Origin: Loktanella sp. M215
Lineage (GTDB): Bacteria; Pseudomonadota; Alphaproteobacteria; Rhodobacterales; Rhodobacteraceae
Length of the DNA: 64,000 nucleotides
Reading direction: 5' to 3'
Assembly: GCF_021735925.1 (NCBI RefSeq)
Contig: NZ_WMEA01000001.1
Location: 2,386,001 to 2,450,000, forward strand
Shown: positions 1 through 8,562 of the stretch, one piece after another
How positions within the stretch are numbered: the first letter of the stretch is position 1
Layout: every line of letters starts with the position of its first letter
Notes under the pieces: model-generated
What the model was told of the DNA's origin: nothing
Databases searched by the model: none
The model's input: the letters and a program-made list of their open reading frames with translations, nothing else
Program-made: the position numbers and the translations under genes

Positions 1-203
1 GTTGAACAGCGGGTGGCTGGCCCCCCCGATATGACCGGAGCCAGCCATGTATCCTGAGACCTACGATCGCACGATGAGCCGACATGTTTCCATACCTCAG
101 GCACCCTGCCTGAGCGGCGGGACCTGATGCGTCGGCCTGCGAACTTCTGACCAGACAAACCCATCGGCCCGCCTGACCTCTTCTTTAGATCGGGAACATC
201 AAC

Positions 204-452
204 GTGTCGAATATCCATCACATTCATGGCGGAGCGGCGCCGTCACCACAGCCAAAGAGCCGTGGTCCGTACCGCAAGGAGGCGACGGCTGCCGATATCA
301 CCCGCGCGATCCGTGCTGCCGAGATGGCGGGTTTGACAGTCTATAGCTTCAGCGTGGAAGGCGAGAGCGTTCAACTTCAGACCAGGCCTGGTCAGGATGC
401 GATTGGTTGCAAAGCCTCGTTGGCTGACGACTATTTTAACCGTCGTGGCTAA
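204..452 (+). CDS. small hypothetical protein upstream of integrase
   Basis: An 82-residue soluble protein of unknown function, starting at a GTG. The N-terminal third is basic and low-complexity (KSRGPYRKEA), followed by a predicted helix (ADITRAIRAAEMAGL) and a short beta-rich end. Its stop codon overlaps the likely GTG start of the integrase by 8 nt, which suggests translational coupling. Small proteins with the same layout (basic start, one helix with an AxxAG segment) often precede integrases of this type in Rhizobiales and Rhodobacteraceae. A role in DNA binding or excision is only inference. The ribosome-binding site is weak, so the start is uncertain. Confidence 0.5.
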   Translation: MSNIHHIHGGAAPSPQPKSRGPYRKEATAADITRAIRAAEMAGLTVYSFSVEGESVQLQTRPGQDAIGCKASLADDYFNRRG

Positions 453-1533
453 ACTCAGGGTGCAACTCAAGGGCGTCCATCGCGTCCGCAAGACGCTCGC
501 CGGCGGCACATTGGTCGAGTACCACTATGCATGGCGCGGTGGTCCCCGGATTTGGGATAAATCGATGGCCTATGGCCAGAACTCGATCGAATACGTCGAG
601 GCCTTCCGGCATGCCACTATGGCGCGCACGGTGACGAAAGGGACGTTCCAAGACATCATCAATGAATTCTTTGGCTCAAGTGAGTTTGCCAAGCTGGGAG
701 ACCGGACGAAGAAGGATAATTGGGGCAATGTCGCTCGCAAGGGTGGCATCGAGGAGGAATTCGGCAAGGCTCCGATTGCTGCATTCGAGGACAAGCGGAT
801 CCGACAGGAGATCCTACGATGGCGTGACAAGTTCACGTCTGGAACAGGCGACAACCTGATGTCCACGATGCAGCGGATCGTCTCTTTCGCCCACGAACGG
901 GGTCTGCTTTCCGAGCATTACTTGCTGAGGATCAAAAAGCAGGTGAAGTCGAACCGGGCCAGCATCATCTGGACACAAGCGGAGATCGATCTGATGGTAA
1001 AGGATGCCCCTCGCTATGTGAGCAGGATTCTGATCGCAGCGGTAGAAACCGGATTGCGTCCGGGTGATCTGCAGATGCTACAGCGATCCGATTTTCAGAA
1101 GTCAAACAGCAATGACGGGCGCATCATTTTGAAAACGCGGAAGAGCCGCGGCAAAAACTATGCTACAGTGCCAGTCAGTTGGCGTATGGCCGCTCTGATT
1201 GCGAAACTTCCGTTTGACCAAGGCCGGATTATCACTGCCGCAGATGGCAAGGATTTCGAGAATTCGGATTCAATGGGCCGTGCGATCACAGAGTGGCGGG
1301 ATCGCCTCGGGATCCGAAAGGAATTACGCTTGTACGATGCCAGGGGCACTGCCGTCACAAGATTGCTCAGGGCGGGATGTAACCTTGCTGAGCTCGCAAG
1401 TCATATGGGGTGGGGTTATCAACACGCAGCACAGATGGTCGAAAAGTATGCGGCACTTGACCCGGACATGACGGATGGCGTTCGGGAAAAGGTAGAACGG
1501 CGGGAGAGGCTTGACGCAGAGAAGGATTCCTAA
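445..1533 (+). CDS. tyrosine-type recombinase/integrase
   Basis: A site-specific recombinase of the phage-integrase family, expected to insert or excise a mobile element. The C-terminal catalytic domain shows the first arginine in ETGLRPGDLQML, a box-II variant LYDARGTAVTRLL in which the usual HxxR histidine is tyrosine, MGWG in place of the GH(S/T) segment, and the nucleophilic tyrosine in VEKYAAL. The N-terminal half is a SAM-like core-binding domain. An upstream ATG at 397 would add 16 residues lying inside the preceding ORF. The GTG at 445 gives MAKLRVQLKGVHRVR, close to the usual start of this family, so I use it. It converges with the broken PIN gene and overlaps it by 4 nt. Confidence 0.9.
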   Translation: MAKLRVQLKGVHRVRKTLAGGTLVEYHYAWRGGPRIWDKSMAYGQNSIEYVEAFRHATMARTVTKGTFQDIINEFFGSSEFAKLGDRTKKDNWGNVARKGGIEEEFGKAPIAAFEDKRIRQEILRWRDKFTSGTGDNLMSTMQRIVSFAHERGLLSEHYLLRIKKQVKSNRASIIWTQAEIDLMVKDAPRYVSRILIAAVETGLRPGDLQMLQRSDFQKSNSNDGRIILKTRKSRGKNYATVPVSWRMAALIAKLPFDQGRIITAADGKDFENSDSMGRAITEWRDRLGIRKELRLYDARGTAVTRLLRAGCNLAELASHMGWGYQHAAQMVEKYAALDPDMTDGVREKVERRERLDAEKDS

Positions 1534-2108
1534 AGGAACTCGATATCAACGCGCGCCGCTGCAGCCAGCTTCGGCAAGCCAGACTTCGTAAGGTCCAAGA
1601 TGAACTCTGCCGTCGTGAACGGGGGGGCTTGGTACATTTTCCTGACCATCCTAAGCGACCGGGCGCCGTCCGACCTGAACAGTGTATAAGTATTCACCAG
1701 GAAGTCGTCAGCCGTCAGGGCTTCAATGTCGTATTCCTCAAGCTTGTCTGCGGGGAAGTCTCGCAGGTTCTCCGTCACAATGACCTGGGCGCCAGAACGG
1801 ATTGCAGCCGCGAGGACATGTCGGTCATTTCTATCGGGCAGTTCAATTACGTCTATGAACGGCTCATGACCTGTCACCAGGCAGTCATCGAAAACCTTGC
1901 GGATAATCGCCTCCTGTTTCCTTACGCTGCCCTCGAACTAGGGCTTGGTACTGATCACGCTCCGCGTCCACTCATCGAGGATCTGGTTCGTGAAACGCGC
2001 CCTGAACAGTCCCTCCTGGCAGAATGTCAGTAGGACGTCCCGCACCCGGTACGGGTACAAGACATTGGCGTCGAGAACGGCCACAAAGGGGTTCGACCTG
2101 AAGCTCAT
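1530..2108 (-). pseudogene. PIN-domain toxin, broken by an in-frame amber codon
   Basis: Reading leftward from an ATG at 2108 gives a PIN-domain RNase-like toxin: the first acidic motif is in FVAVLDANVLYPYRVRDVLL, then ILDEWTRSVI. The frame continues to the late acidic residues in ELPDRNDRHVLAAAI and VTENLRDF. A TAG at 1940-1938 (codon 57, after STKP) interrupts it, while the reading frame continues unchanged on both sides, so this is a simple nonsense change. The remaining 3' ORF could only restart at a GTG (1877), without the first catalytic aspartate. It follows the antitoxin with an ATGA overlap, the usual layout of a type II pair. Toxin activity is probably lost unless the amber is suppressed. 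Confidence 0.8.
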
Positions 2109-2569
2109 CCGCGGTCGAATTCCTGTCCCAGCCGCGCAAGCTCGTTGAGGCCGGCGCTGCGCGCCGCGTAGCGCTTGTCTCGATACGCCATGAGGGCGGA
2201 CAGGGGGACGCGTCTGTGCTTGCCGACTGGCTCGAAGGCGATCTCACCCTCCTTGAGGAGCTTCGTCAGATGGGGGCGCGACACGTTCAGCATGTCAGCC
2301 GCTTCCTGCGTCGTCAGCATCGTGCCGACTGGCACCAGCGTCACCATGTTGCCGCTGGCTACGTGGCCAAGCAGCTCGATGATGAGCTCGCCCACGGCAG
2401 GCGCGATGTGGACGTCTTGGCCATCCTGACCGGAAACCCGGAGGACCCCATCGATGTCCAGAGCAACGGCGATCGCCGTTGCAGCGTGTGCGGCGCTGTC
2501 AATCTCTTCTGCGGTGGGCAGCCTTGTGTTGAGGCCCGCCGCATCGGCCTGGTCTCTCGTGTCAGTCAT
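2105..2569 (-). CDS. excisionase-type HTH antitoxin
   Basis: A 154-residue DNA-binding protein. The C-terminal half carries an excisionase/MerR-like helix-turn-helix (HTH_17 type) in LTTQEAADMLNVSRPHLTKL followed by the wing KHRRVPLSALMAYRDKR. The N-terminal part (VRVSGQDGQDVHIAP-like segment) resembles the prevent-host-death-like region of antitoxins paired with PIN toxins. The start is the ATG at 2569, preceded by GGGAG 8 nt upstream; the longer ORF frame upstream is not protein-like. The stop overlaps the toxin start by 4 nt. It probably represses its own operon and, when the toxin was intact, neutralised it. Confidence 0.75.
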   Translation of the reverse strand: MTDTRDQADAAGLNTRLPTAEEIDSAAHAATAIAVALDIDGVLRVSGQDGQDVHIAPAVGELIIELLGHVASGNMVTLVPVGTMLTTQEAADMLNVSRPHLTKLLKEGEIAFEPVGKHRRVPLSALMAYRDKRYAARSAGLNELARLGQEFDRG

Positions 2570-2990
2570 TTTGGTTCTCCCTAACCTTGAGACAGATATG
2601 GCTGTGATACGTATCTCAGGCAAGTGTAATAGGAGAAACAACTGAAATAAGTGTAACGACGTGTTTTGAGCGAAGGGTTGTCGAGACCGGACAGGCGATC
2701 CGGCAGGGGAGGCCTTCGAGTATCCGGTCTGGACTTGTTCCATTGATGCGGGGGTGGCACCGAGTTATGTCTAAAGAAAAGCCCATTCAAGCCGGACGTA
2801 AGTGGAATCTGCAGCGGCAATTTGTTTCCAGCCCTCTGTACCGAATGCCGTTCCGCAGCATTTTGCAAAAGCAGAAAAAATTGTTCTGCGCGAACGACCA
2901 ACAACGGCCGTTCAGATCCTGGAGATGCCGCGAGGCGGCATTCACTAAAGTGGCCACTCAGAGGAGCAGGTCGACGCCCAAAAAGACCAT
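2570..2990. other. intergenic region without a recognisable gene
   Basis: These 421 bases separate the toxin-antitoxin pair from the defence-like cluster. Apart from the operator-like repeats near 2606-2656, I see only short frames (for example at 2743-2994) with no recognisable protein character or good ribosome-binding site. The region is visibly lower in GC than the core chromosome further right. Confidence 0.6.
2606..2615. promoter_or_regulatory. candidate operator of the HTH/PIN operon
   Basis: A perfect 10-bp palindrome GATACGTATC lies 37 bp upstream of the antitoxin start, inside a wider imperfect TGAGATAC/GTATCACA dyad. Two direct AAGTGTAA repeats follow at 2622-2629 and 2649-2656. 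Autoregulation by the HTH protein is inferred from position only. Confidence 0.35.
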
Positions 2991-5294
2991 TTAGCGATCT
3001 ACGTCGTCGAAAATTGCCTGGATGTTCGAGCGTGCGCTGGCGGCTCGGCCGACCGGCGTTTCCACTCGATCTTCGACATCAGGGTCGCGGGTCTCATTCA
3101 GGTCCTCAATTGCCTTTCCGATAGATATTCGTCCACTATCAATCTTAGCTCGATCAGGGTCGTCAATCGGAAGCGCATCCTCGAAACCACTCAAAAAATT
3201 TGACAACTCATCGAAGTGACTATCCGGGTCGCTACTCTCGCAATTCGATTTCCAATCAGAAATATGGGTGTCAATTTGATTAAGAACGTCTCGTCTTGCT
3301 CGTTCGAGAAGATTGTCAAACTCGGCATCGGTCAGGAGCGACCGAAGAGACTCGTCGCAGAAAACACCACCATCAGGGACCGAAAGAGTCGTATCGACAA
3401 TGTGTTCTACGAGGCTGAGGCGCTTTTCGTCGGGTAAAAGTTCCGCCTGATGCAGCTTCGCCAATAGTCGATTTTCGGAGGAGTACGCCATGAACGCACC
3501 AGGGCGGAGATCGAGAACATTCGGCACCTGATCTACAACCATACGCAAGAACGCATCGTCGCAGCGTTGACCGAGAAAATAGCGGATGCGGTAGTCAATA
3601 GGATGGACGAGCAAACGATTGAGAAGCGCCGGGTACAGTGTAGGGCCGACGCGGACGCTTGCGCCACGCAACTCTACCCCGCCGCACACGACCTCCTCAA
3701 GCAACCGTTCGAATTTCGCGCCACGCAGGTAAATTTCGGTCAGTTCGGGTGAATTGGCTACGAGTGCAGCATAGGCATCACCGATAGTTGGGTGCTTGAA
3801 GGTCCATTTTGGTCCCTCTGTTGTATCGACAAACAGAGCAAGGCTGCCGCGAAGTGAATCCAGCGCAAGCCGGATTTCGGCAGCGGTGACGCCCAAGAGC
3901 TCCGTGATTAATGCTATACGGTCGTCATTCTCGATTGGTGACGCGAGTTGCCCGCCGTGCATGAAAATGAGTGCGACTGCGGCCGCTTCGCCGCGATCGA
4001 GATTACGCAGAACGTCTTTTAGGAAGTCGACGGGTCGCCGTGCAAAATCGAGCAAGCCCTCCTCTCCAAGTGTCACTTTCGCCGTGAAGAATGCGGACCC
4101 AAGGCGACGAGCTGTCTCAGGAAGAAAAGACGCATCTTCAGCAACTTTCGCCAAATGAGGCTTAATTGCCTTTTTAAACGCAGCGGGTTGATCACCACGT
4201 TTTATGTGATTGTACAGGATTTGTGCCTTCTCTGAGGTTGCCAAGCCTTGGACGTTGATGACCACCTGGGATTTGTCGAGAAGTGGAAATGCGCTGGTTT
4301 TGAGATCGCGATAAGCTGATCGCCAGATGTAGGTGCGGGATGTCAGCAAAAAGCGGGCGCCCTTACGCAGCGCGGCGGCCATCAGGGGCATCTGCCGATT
4401 CCAGCCATCGGCAATATGGCGTTGGTACTGAGTGGCGCCGAACGCATCATCTATCCAGAAGAACTGCTTTGGGTCAGCGGGATTCCAATGCCGCATTATA
4501 TCTTCAGGACTTGTTATGCGGATAGTCGGCGCGTGCCAGTGATCAAGCGCTCCCAAAGCAAGGCTCGCGGCGATAGTCGATTTCCCGGAAGCTGGATCCC
4601 CAAGCAGCAAGACAAAATTATGATCTAGTAGCGCGTCCACGCTCTGACGATGTGCATCTGTAACAACGAAACATGCCAGATCGTCCCCAAGCGCGCTTAA
4701 AATAGCCCGAGATTGCGCATAAGACCGCTCGTCAAGGATCTGGGAAAGGTCTCCCAATCCATAGACCCTCGGCACCATTACCCGTAGCCGTGAAGATTCC
4801 CGAATTTGCTGCGAGATCCAGTCACGGCCAAGAATGACGCAGTTCTTCACGCCCACCGCTTCGAACGCCGCAGCGATCGCGTCGGCCTGCAAGCCCGATA
4901 CGCCGTGGTTTGTGAGAAGGATGTAGTCTTCAGCCAACCCTCTGGCTGCGAGCCCTCCGGCCTTGCTCAGTTCGCCCTTCACCGCGCTCAGGCTTAGCGG
5001 CGCATCCGCTTTGCTCGTAAATTTGCACTGGATTGTCGAGCGACCGGCTGAATCTTTATTTGACCAACGGCCGAGAAATGCACCATCTCGCCCGCCATCC
5101 TTTGAGGGCAGAAATGTCTCAACAGACCGCTTCAGCACTTCCTGAGCGATTGCTACGCACAGGTCTTGAAATGACTTCCAACCTAAAGTGTGAAGAGCAT
5201 AATCGATTTGTGGTCCTTGCGCTGATGGCGACGATGAGCCGTCCACCTGTGTAGGGTCCGTTACTCGTTTCGCTTCCTCTTCATTGATTTCCAA
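2991..5294 (-). CDS. restriction-endonuclease-like/STAND NTPase (predicted defence protein)
   Basis: A 767-residue two-domain protein. The N-terminal part (about 30-170) looks like a Mrr-type PD-(D/E)xK nuclease: GGRDG supplies the acidic residue (D70), and IQCKF supplies a QxK motif (Q89, K91). From about 207 a STAND-type P-loop NTPase follows, resembling the nSTAND3 group, with Walker A GDPASGKST (232-240) and Walker B FFWIDD (278-283), then a long helical C-terminal half without obvious TPRs. STAND proteins with nuclease effectors (Avs-like) sense phage proteins and cut DNA; this one is much shorter than classical Avs. It starts at TTG after AGAGG, 71 nt downstream of the DUF3223 gene in the same direction. 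Its function is inferred. Confidence 0.8.
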   Translation of the reverse strand: MEINEEEAKRVTDPTQVDGSSSPSAQGPQIDYALHTLGWKSFQDLCVAIAQEVLKRSVETFLPSKDGGRDGAFLGRWSNKDSAGRSTIQCKFTSKADAPLSLSAVKGELSKAGGLAARGLAEDYILLTNHGVSGLQADAIAAAFEAVGVKNCVILGRDWISQQIRESSRLRVMVPRVYGLGDLSQILDERSYAQSRAILSALGDDLACFVVTDAHRQSVDALLDHNFVLLLGDPASGKSTIAASLALGALDHWHAPTIRITSPEDIMRHWNPADPKQFFWIDDAFGATQYQRHIADGWNRQMPLMAAALRKGARFLLTSRTYIWRSAYRDLKTSAFPLLDKSQVVINVQGLATSEKAQILYNHIKRGDQPAAFKKAIKPHLAKVAEDASFLPETARRLGSAFFTAKVTLGEEGLLDFARRPVDFLKDVLRNLDRGEAAAVALIFMHGGQLASPIENDDRIALITELLGVTAAEIRLALDSLRGSLALFVDTTEGPKWTFKHPTIGDAYAALVANSPELTEIYLRGAKFERLLEEVVCGGVELRGASVRVGPTLYPALLNRLLVHPIDYRIRYFLGQRCDDAFLRMVVDQVPNVLDLRPGAFMAYSSENRLLAKLHQAELLPDEKRLSLVEHIVDTTLSVPDGGVFCDESLRSLLTDAEFDNLLERARRDVLNQIDTHISDWKSNCESSDPDSHFDELSNFLSGFEDALPIDDPDRAKIDSGRISIGKAIEDLNETRDPDVEDRVETPVGRAASARSNIQAIFDDVDR

Positions 5295-5308
5295 AGAGAC
5301 CTCTATTT

Positions 5309-5320
5309 TTAAGCGCTTAA
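5309..5320. promoter_or_regulatory. 12-bp palindrome before the STAND gene
   Basis: TTAAGCGCTTAA is a perfect 12-bp palindrome just upstream of the ribosome-binding site (AGAGG) and TTG start of the STAND NTPase, in the 71-nt gap after the DUF3223 gene. It could be an operator giving this gene its own control. No regulator is identified. Confidence 0.3.
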
Positions 5321-5365
5321 CTTAGCTAACTGGACGGCCATCCAACCCAAAATCCTCAGACAGCG

Positions 5366-6085
5366 TCATTGGGTCAAGGAGACACGCCCGTCTTTCAGAC
5401 GATGTCGGCTCGCTTGTGCCAGATTGACGGTCTTACAAACGAGATCGAGCCGCGCCAAAGACGTGTGGTACAACCGAAACGCCTCGGACAACGTCTGGTC
5501 GGTCACCTCTGGGGAGACTTGATCGTCCTGCCCGGCCGTAAGCGGAACGTCGTCGAGCGATATGCCCCGACCGCAAAGAAATGTGGTCACGATTACCTCG
5601 AATGTCATCGGTGGGCGATGATCCATATGGGCATCTTCTCGGGTGATCCGCTCACCCGTCGCTGCGCAAGTAGCGTTGCCGTTGGCGTCGCCATGCTTCG
5701 CGAAGAAAGCGTCTCGGGCTTTATACAGATCAAATCGCACGGCCCGGCGAAACGCTTGCGACACCTCCTGCTTACGGCTGGGCGGCCGCTGTGTGATGCA
5801 GTGCGGATAGGAGAAATCCGTACCGCTGCCGTCCGTCCGGATGATGCGGAAACACTGCGTGCCATGTTCAGTCATCATCACTTGGAAGTGGCTGACGCCG
5901 CAGCCGACTTTCGCGACATATTCCGTATGCCGTTCGAGCAAAGCCGCGACGTCCAGAGCATCCTCGTCGTTGACTCGTTCACCTGGACGGTAGCGGTTCA
6001 GCATCGCCTTGAAGAAAGCCGTCGCGGCGCCTTGCTTTTCAAAGCTGCGCGTTGCCAGCTCGACGGGTTTCGATCGCCCTCCCAC
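5366..6085 (-). CDS. DUF3223 protein with HNH-like C-terminus
   Basis: A 239-residue protein. Residues about 22-100 match the DUF3223 fold (FKAMLNRYRPGERV, GVSHFQVM, CFRIIRTDG, FSYPHCI), a domain also found in plant DCL proteins and the RNA polymerase V tail. The C-terminal part has C140-AATGE followed by AHMDHRPPMTFEVIV, which looks like the core of an HNH-type nuclease with D155-H156 as candidate catalytic residues; further metal ligands are not obvious. The gene starts at a GTG that shares one base with the ATPase stop (TAGTG), so the two are translationally coupled. An ATPase plus an HNH protein recalls Septu, but the families differ. Nuclease activity is inference. Confidence 0.7.
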   Translation of the reverse strand: MGGRSKPVELATRSFEKQGAATAFFKAMLNRYRPGERVNDEDALDVAALLERHTEYVAKVGCGVSHFQVMMTEHGTQCFRIIRTDGSGTDFSYPHCITQRPPSRKQEVSQAFRRAVRFDLYKARDAFFAKHGDANGNATCAATGERITREDAHMDHRPPMTFEVIVTTFLCGRGISLDDVPLTAGQDDQVSPEVTDQTLSEAFRLYHTSLARLDLVCKTVNLAQASRHRLKDGRVSLTQ

Positions 6086-8562
6086 TATGCTGCTCCCGCG
6101 GCTGCGAACTCGAACTGGGTCTCACATCCGCCATGCGCGCATACTGGCTTCTTCAACGTGAGGGGCCGCTGGAATTTCGTGCGGCTGCATTTCTTGCAGG
6201 CGAACTGGCTGCGGAACGTCTTGAACTCATCCCATCGTGCCTTTTCGTCGCCAATCGAGCCATCGCCGTAAGGGACGTCCTGAAAATGGCTCCCAAAGTT
6301 TTCGATCGTGCCTGTTGCAAGGCTCGCGAGGAAACGGTTGTTCACGCCGGGCACCAGCGCCGGTTCCAGTTTCGCGTCTTTGAGCAAACCGCCGAGCGCA
6401 GATGCCAACTCGCTACGCTCATAGGAATAGGCCTTCTCCAGCGGTCGGATACGGACGCTGACGCCGAAATCACGGCATATGCCGAGCAGCCATTCCTCTT
6501 CGGCTTGGCGCATTTCATTGGCCGCCGACTGCCCGTCCGCCCAGCGCGTCTCGATCATGTCGTCGCTGACCTTGTGGTCAGCGAATCTTGGCCCTGAAGC
6601 GGGGTCGAGGCTAATGATGCGGGTGAAATGCCACGTCTTCGCTTCGAGTTGGTCCTTTAGATAGTTGAAGAACCGTTCGTCATGGGTGGTGATGAGGACT
6701 TGGCAATCGCCGAACATGGTGGCGATCAACCCGGCAATGGTGCGGCGATGATCGGCATCGTAAGACGTGACAATATCGTCCAGCGCGATGATGGGTGCGT
6801 CAGCGTTGAACTGCTTGATCGCCGCCATGCGCAGCGCCAGCGCCACAGAATGGATCTGGGAATCGCTCAAATAGCCGCCCGGCTGTACACCGGTCCGGTT
6901 CGCAGCAAAATCGATCAGCAGATTGAGGCGTTGCTGATTGCTATCGTCTTCCCCCGGTAGCTCCAGCCGGATCGGCTTGGCGCCCGCGCCTTGGATCATC
7001 TTGTAGATGTCGTTCATTGGCGTCTGGAGCTTATTGAGCAGCGCCTGGACCTTTTTGCGGATTTCTGCCGAGATCGTTGCCGCCTGCGTCGTAAGCGCCT
7101 CAGACAACTTCCCTAACTCCTCGCTTGTCCGCAGCGCCAGATTCCGTTCGCCTTGTAGCTCCAGCAGGCGATCAATCTTCGCTTTAGTTTTGAGATAGGT
7201 GTGATCCCCTTGCTTCGCCTCGATGTCGGAAATGGCTTTATCGAGGGTCGTCAGCAATTTGGAGATCGAGGCGACAATGCCATCGGAGGCTGGCGCGGCA
7301 CTTTTCGCCCAAACTGCGACGCAAGCCTGATACTCGACCAGCTCGCCTTTAAGCGCCGTGTCACTATCGCCAAGCAAGCCAATCAGTCCCGGCAGCGACG
7401 CCACCAGTTGGGTATGGGCGTTGGTCGCCGCCGTCTTAGCATCATCACGCATCTTCTTGGCTGCTGCGTAGTCGGCCAGTTCTTCGAGATGTTTGGCGAC
7501 GTGATCTCGGATCGCTTCTGCGCTGCTAGCCGCGGTGTCCGCGATAGGTGTGAGGCAGACTGGGCAAACCTCTGGTATCGGCGCGCCTTCGGCGAATAGC
7601 GGTTCAGCGGCTTTCCAGAGTGCCTGAAACACGGCTCCAGCCGCCTTGTCGCGCTCCTCTGCTTCCTTGCCTTCGGCCGTCGCAAGCGTCGTGACGGCGG
7701 AATCGAAGGTAGGAACTGCGCCGCTGACCACGGTTTCACCGCTATCGGCGTCAGTCGTCTCCAGCCACAAGCTGGCAGCCGCGCTGCGGATTTGCCGTAA
7801 GCCGGCGAGTCCGATCTTGTTCTCCTCCGCTTTGGCGCGCACCTCCAATTCGACATAGGCCGGATCAAGCGTGGCTAGGGCGGAGAAGACGAGCGCCGGG
7901 TCAAGCGGCGTGAGGATCACCATATTGGCGTGGGAGAGAACCATTGCTGCGTCCCATATTTTGACAGCCTGGCTCGTCTCCTTGGCGATCTGAGTATCAA
8001 CACGCTGGAGCGCTGTCTCGTCTTCGGCAGCGGTCTTGATCTGCGTGCGCAATGAACGAAGGTTCTTCTGGACATCGACCAGCGGGCCGAGTTGCAGCCA
8101 ATTGGCGACATCCGCGTAACGTTGCTCGGCCGTGTGGATTTCAACAAATGTGCGGAGTGCGTGGCCGCGAATGATTGGCGGCACCGCAAAACAAGCATTG
8201 ATGGTGGTCGCCACAGGCGGGATCGGCCGCTTTGCACCTGCCGCCGCGCGACTTCCACTCGTGATATCCTTGCCTGAGACGATGCCGATCGTCACGGTCG
8301 GGGAGATTTTTGCTTCTTCGGCAAGGTTGTGCGCCAAAGCGAACGGACCGGCCTGATTATTGATGGCGCGCTGGCCGAGCCGTTCAAGCGTGCCGTCCTT
8401 GGACAGTATGAACTCAAGTGCATCGATGACGCTTGATTTACCTCTCCCATTGGGCGCGAAGATCGCCAGACATCGCTTCTTGCTGAAATCGAAAGTCTTC
8501 GGCTGGAGATAGGCCCGGAAGCCAGTCAGGCCCAACGACTGGAAAAAATATGGATCAGTCAT
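6085..8562 (-). CDS. SMC/Rad50-like ABC ATPase with zinc-hook and zinc-ribbon motifs
   Basis: An 825-residue RecF/Rad50-type ATPase, predicted to bind DNA and drive an effector. It has Walker A APNGRGKSS (36-44), a central helical region containing CPVC (333-336) that resembles a Rad50 zinc hook, a second helical arm (about 430-515), an ABC signature variant YLSDSQIHS (564-572), Walker B IIALDD (591-596) and the switch histidine in ITTHDE (about 624-629). A C-terminal extension beyond the ATPase head ends in a zinc-ribbon-like CKKC...CAHGGC pattern. It lies between a 74-aa ORF (8-nt overlap) and the DUF3223 gene (1-nt overlap), indicating one translation unit. An antiphage role is inferred from architecture and context. 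Confidence 0.8.
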   Translation of the reverse strand: MTDPYFFQSLGLTGFRAYLQPKTFDFSKKRCLAIFAPNGRGKSSVIDALEFILSKDGTLERLGQRAINNQAGPFALAHNLAEEAKISPTVTIGIVSGKDITSGSRAAAGAKRPIPPVATTINACFAVPPIIRGHALRTFVEIHTAEQRYADVANWLQLGPLVDVQKNLRSLRTQIKTAAEDETALQRVDTQIAKETSQAVKIWDAAMVLSHANMVILTPLDPALVFSALATLDPAYVELEVRAKAEENKIGLAGLRQIRSAAASLWLETTDADSGETVVSGAVPTFDSAVTTLATAEGKEAEERDKAAGAVFQALWKAAEPLFAEGAPIPEVCPVCLTPIADTAASSAEAIRDHVAKHLEELADYAAAKKMRDDAKTAATNAHTQLVASLPGLIGLLGDSDTALKGELVEYQACVAVWAKSAAPASDGIVASISKLLTTLDKAISDIEAKQGDHTYLKTKAKIDRLLELQGERNLALRTSEELGKLSEALTTQAATISAEIRKKVQALLNKLQTPMNDIYKMIQGAGAKPIRLELPGEDDSNQQRLNLLIDFAANRTGVQPGGYLSDSQIHSVALALRMAAIKQFNADAPIIALDDIVTSYDADHRRTIAGLIATMFGDCQVLITTHDERFFNYLKDQLEAKTWHFTRIISLDPASGPRFADHKVSDDMIETRWADGQSAANEMRQAEEEWLLGICRDFGVSVRIRPLEKAYSYERSELASALGGLLKDAKLEPALVPGVNNRFLASLATGTIENFGSHFQDVPYGDGSIGDEKARWDEFKTFRSQFACKKCSRTKFQRPLTLKKPVCAHGGCETQFEFAAAGAA

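Noticed and set aside
2743..2994. 83-aa frame between the antitoxin and the STAND gene
   Set aside because: No recognisable family, composition is not protein-like, and it overlaps an alternative frame of equal quality.
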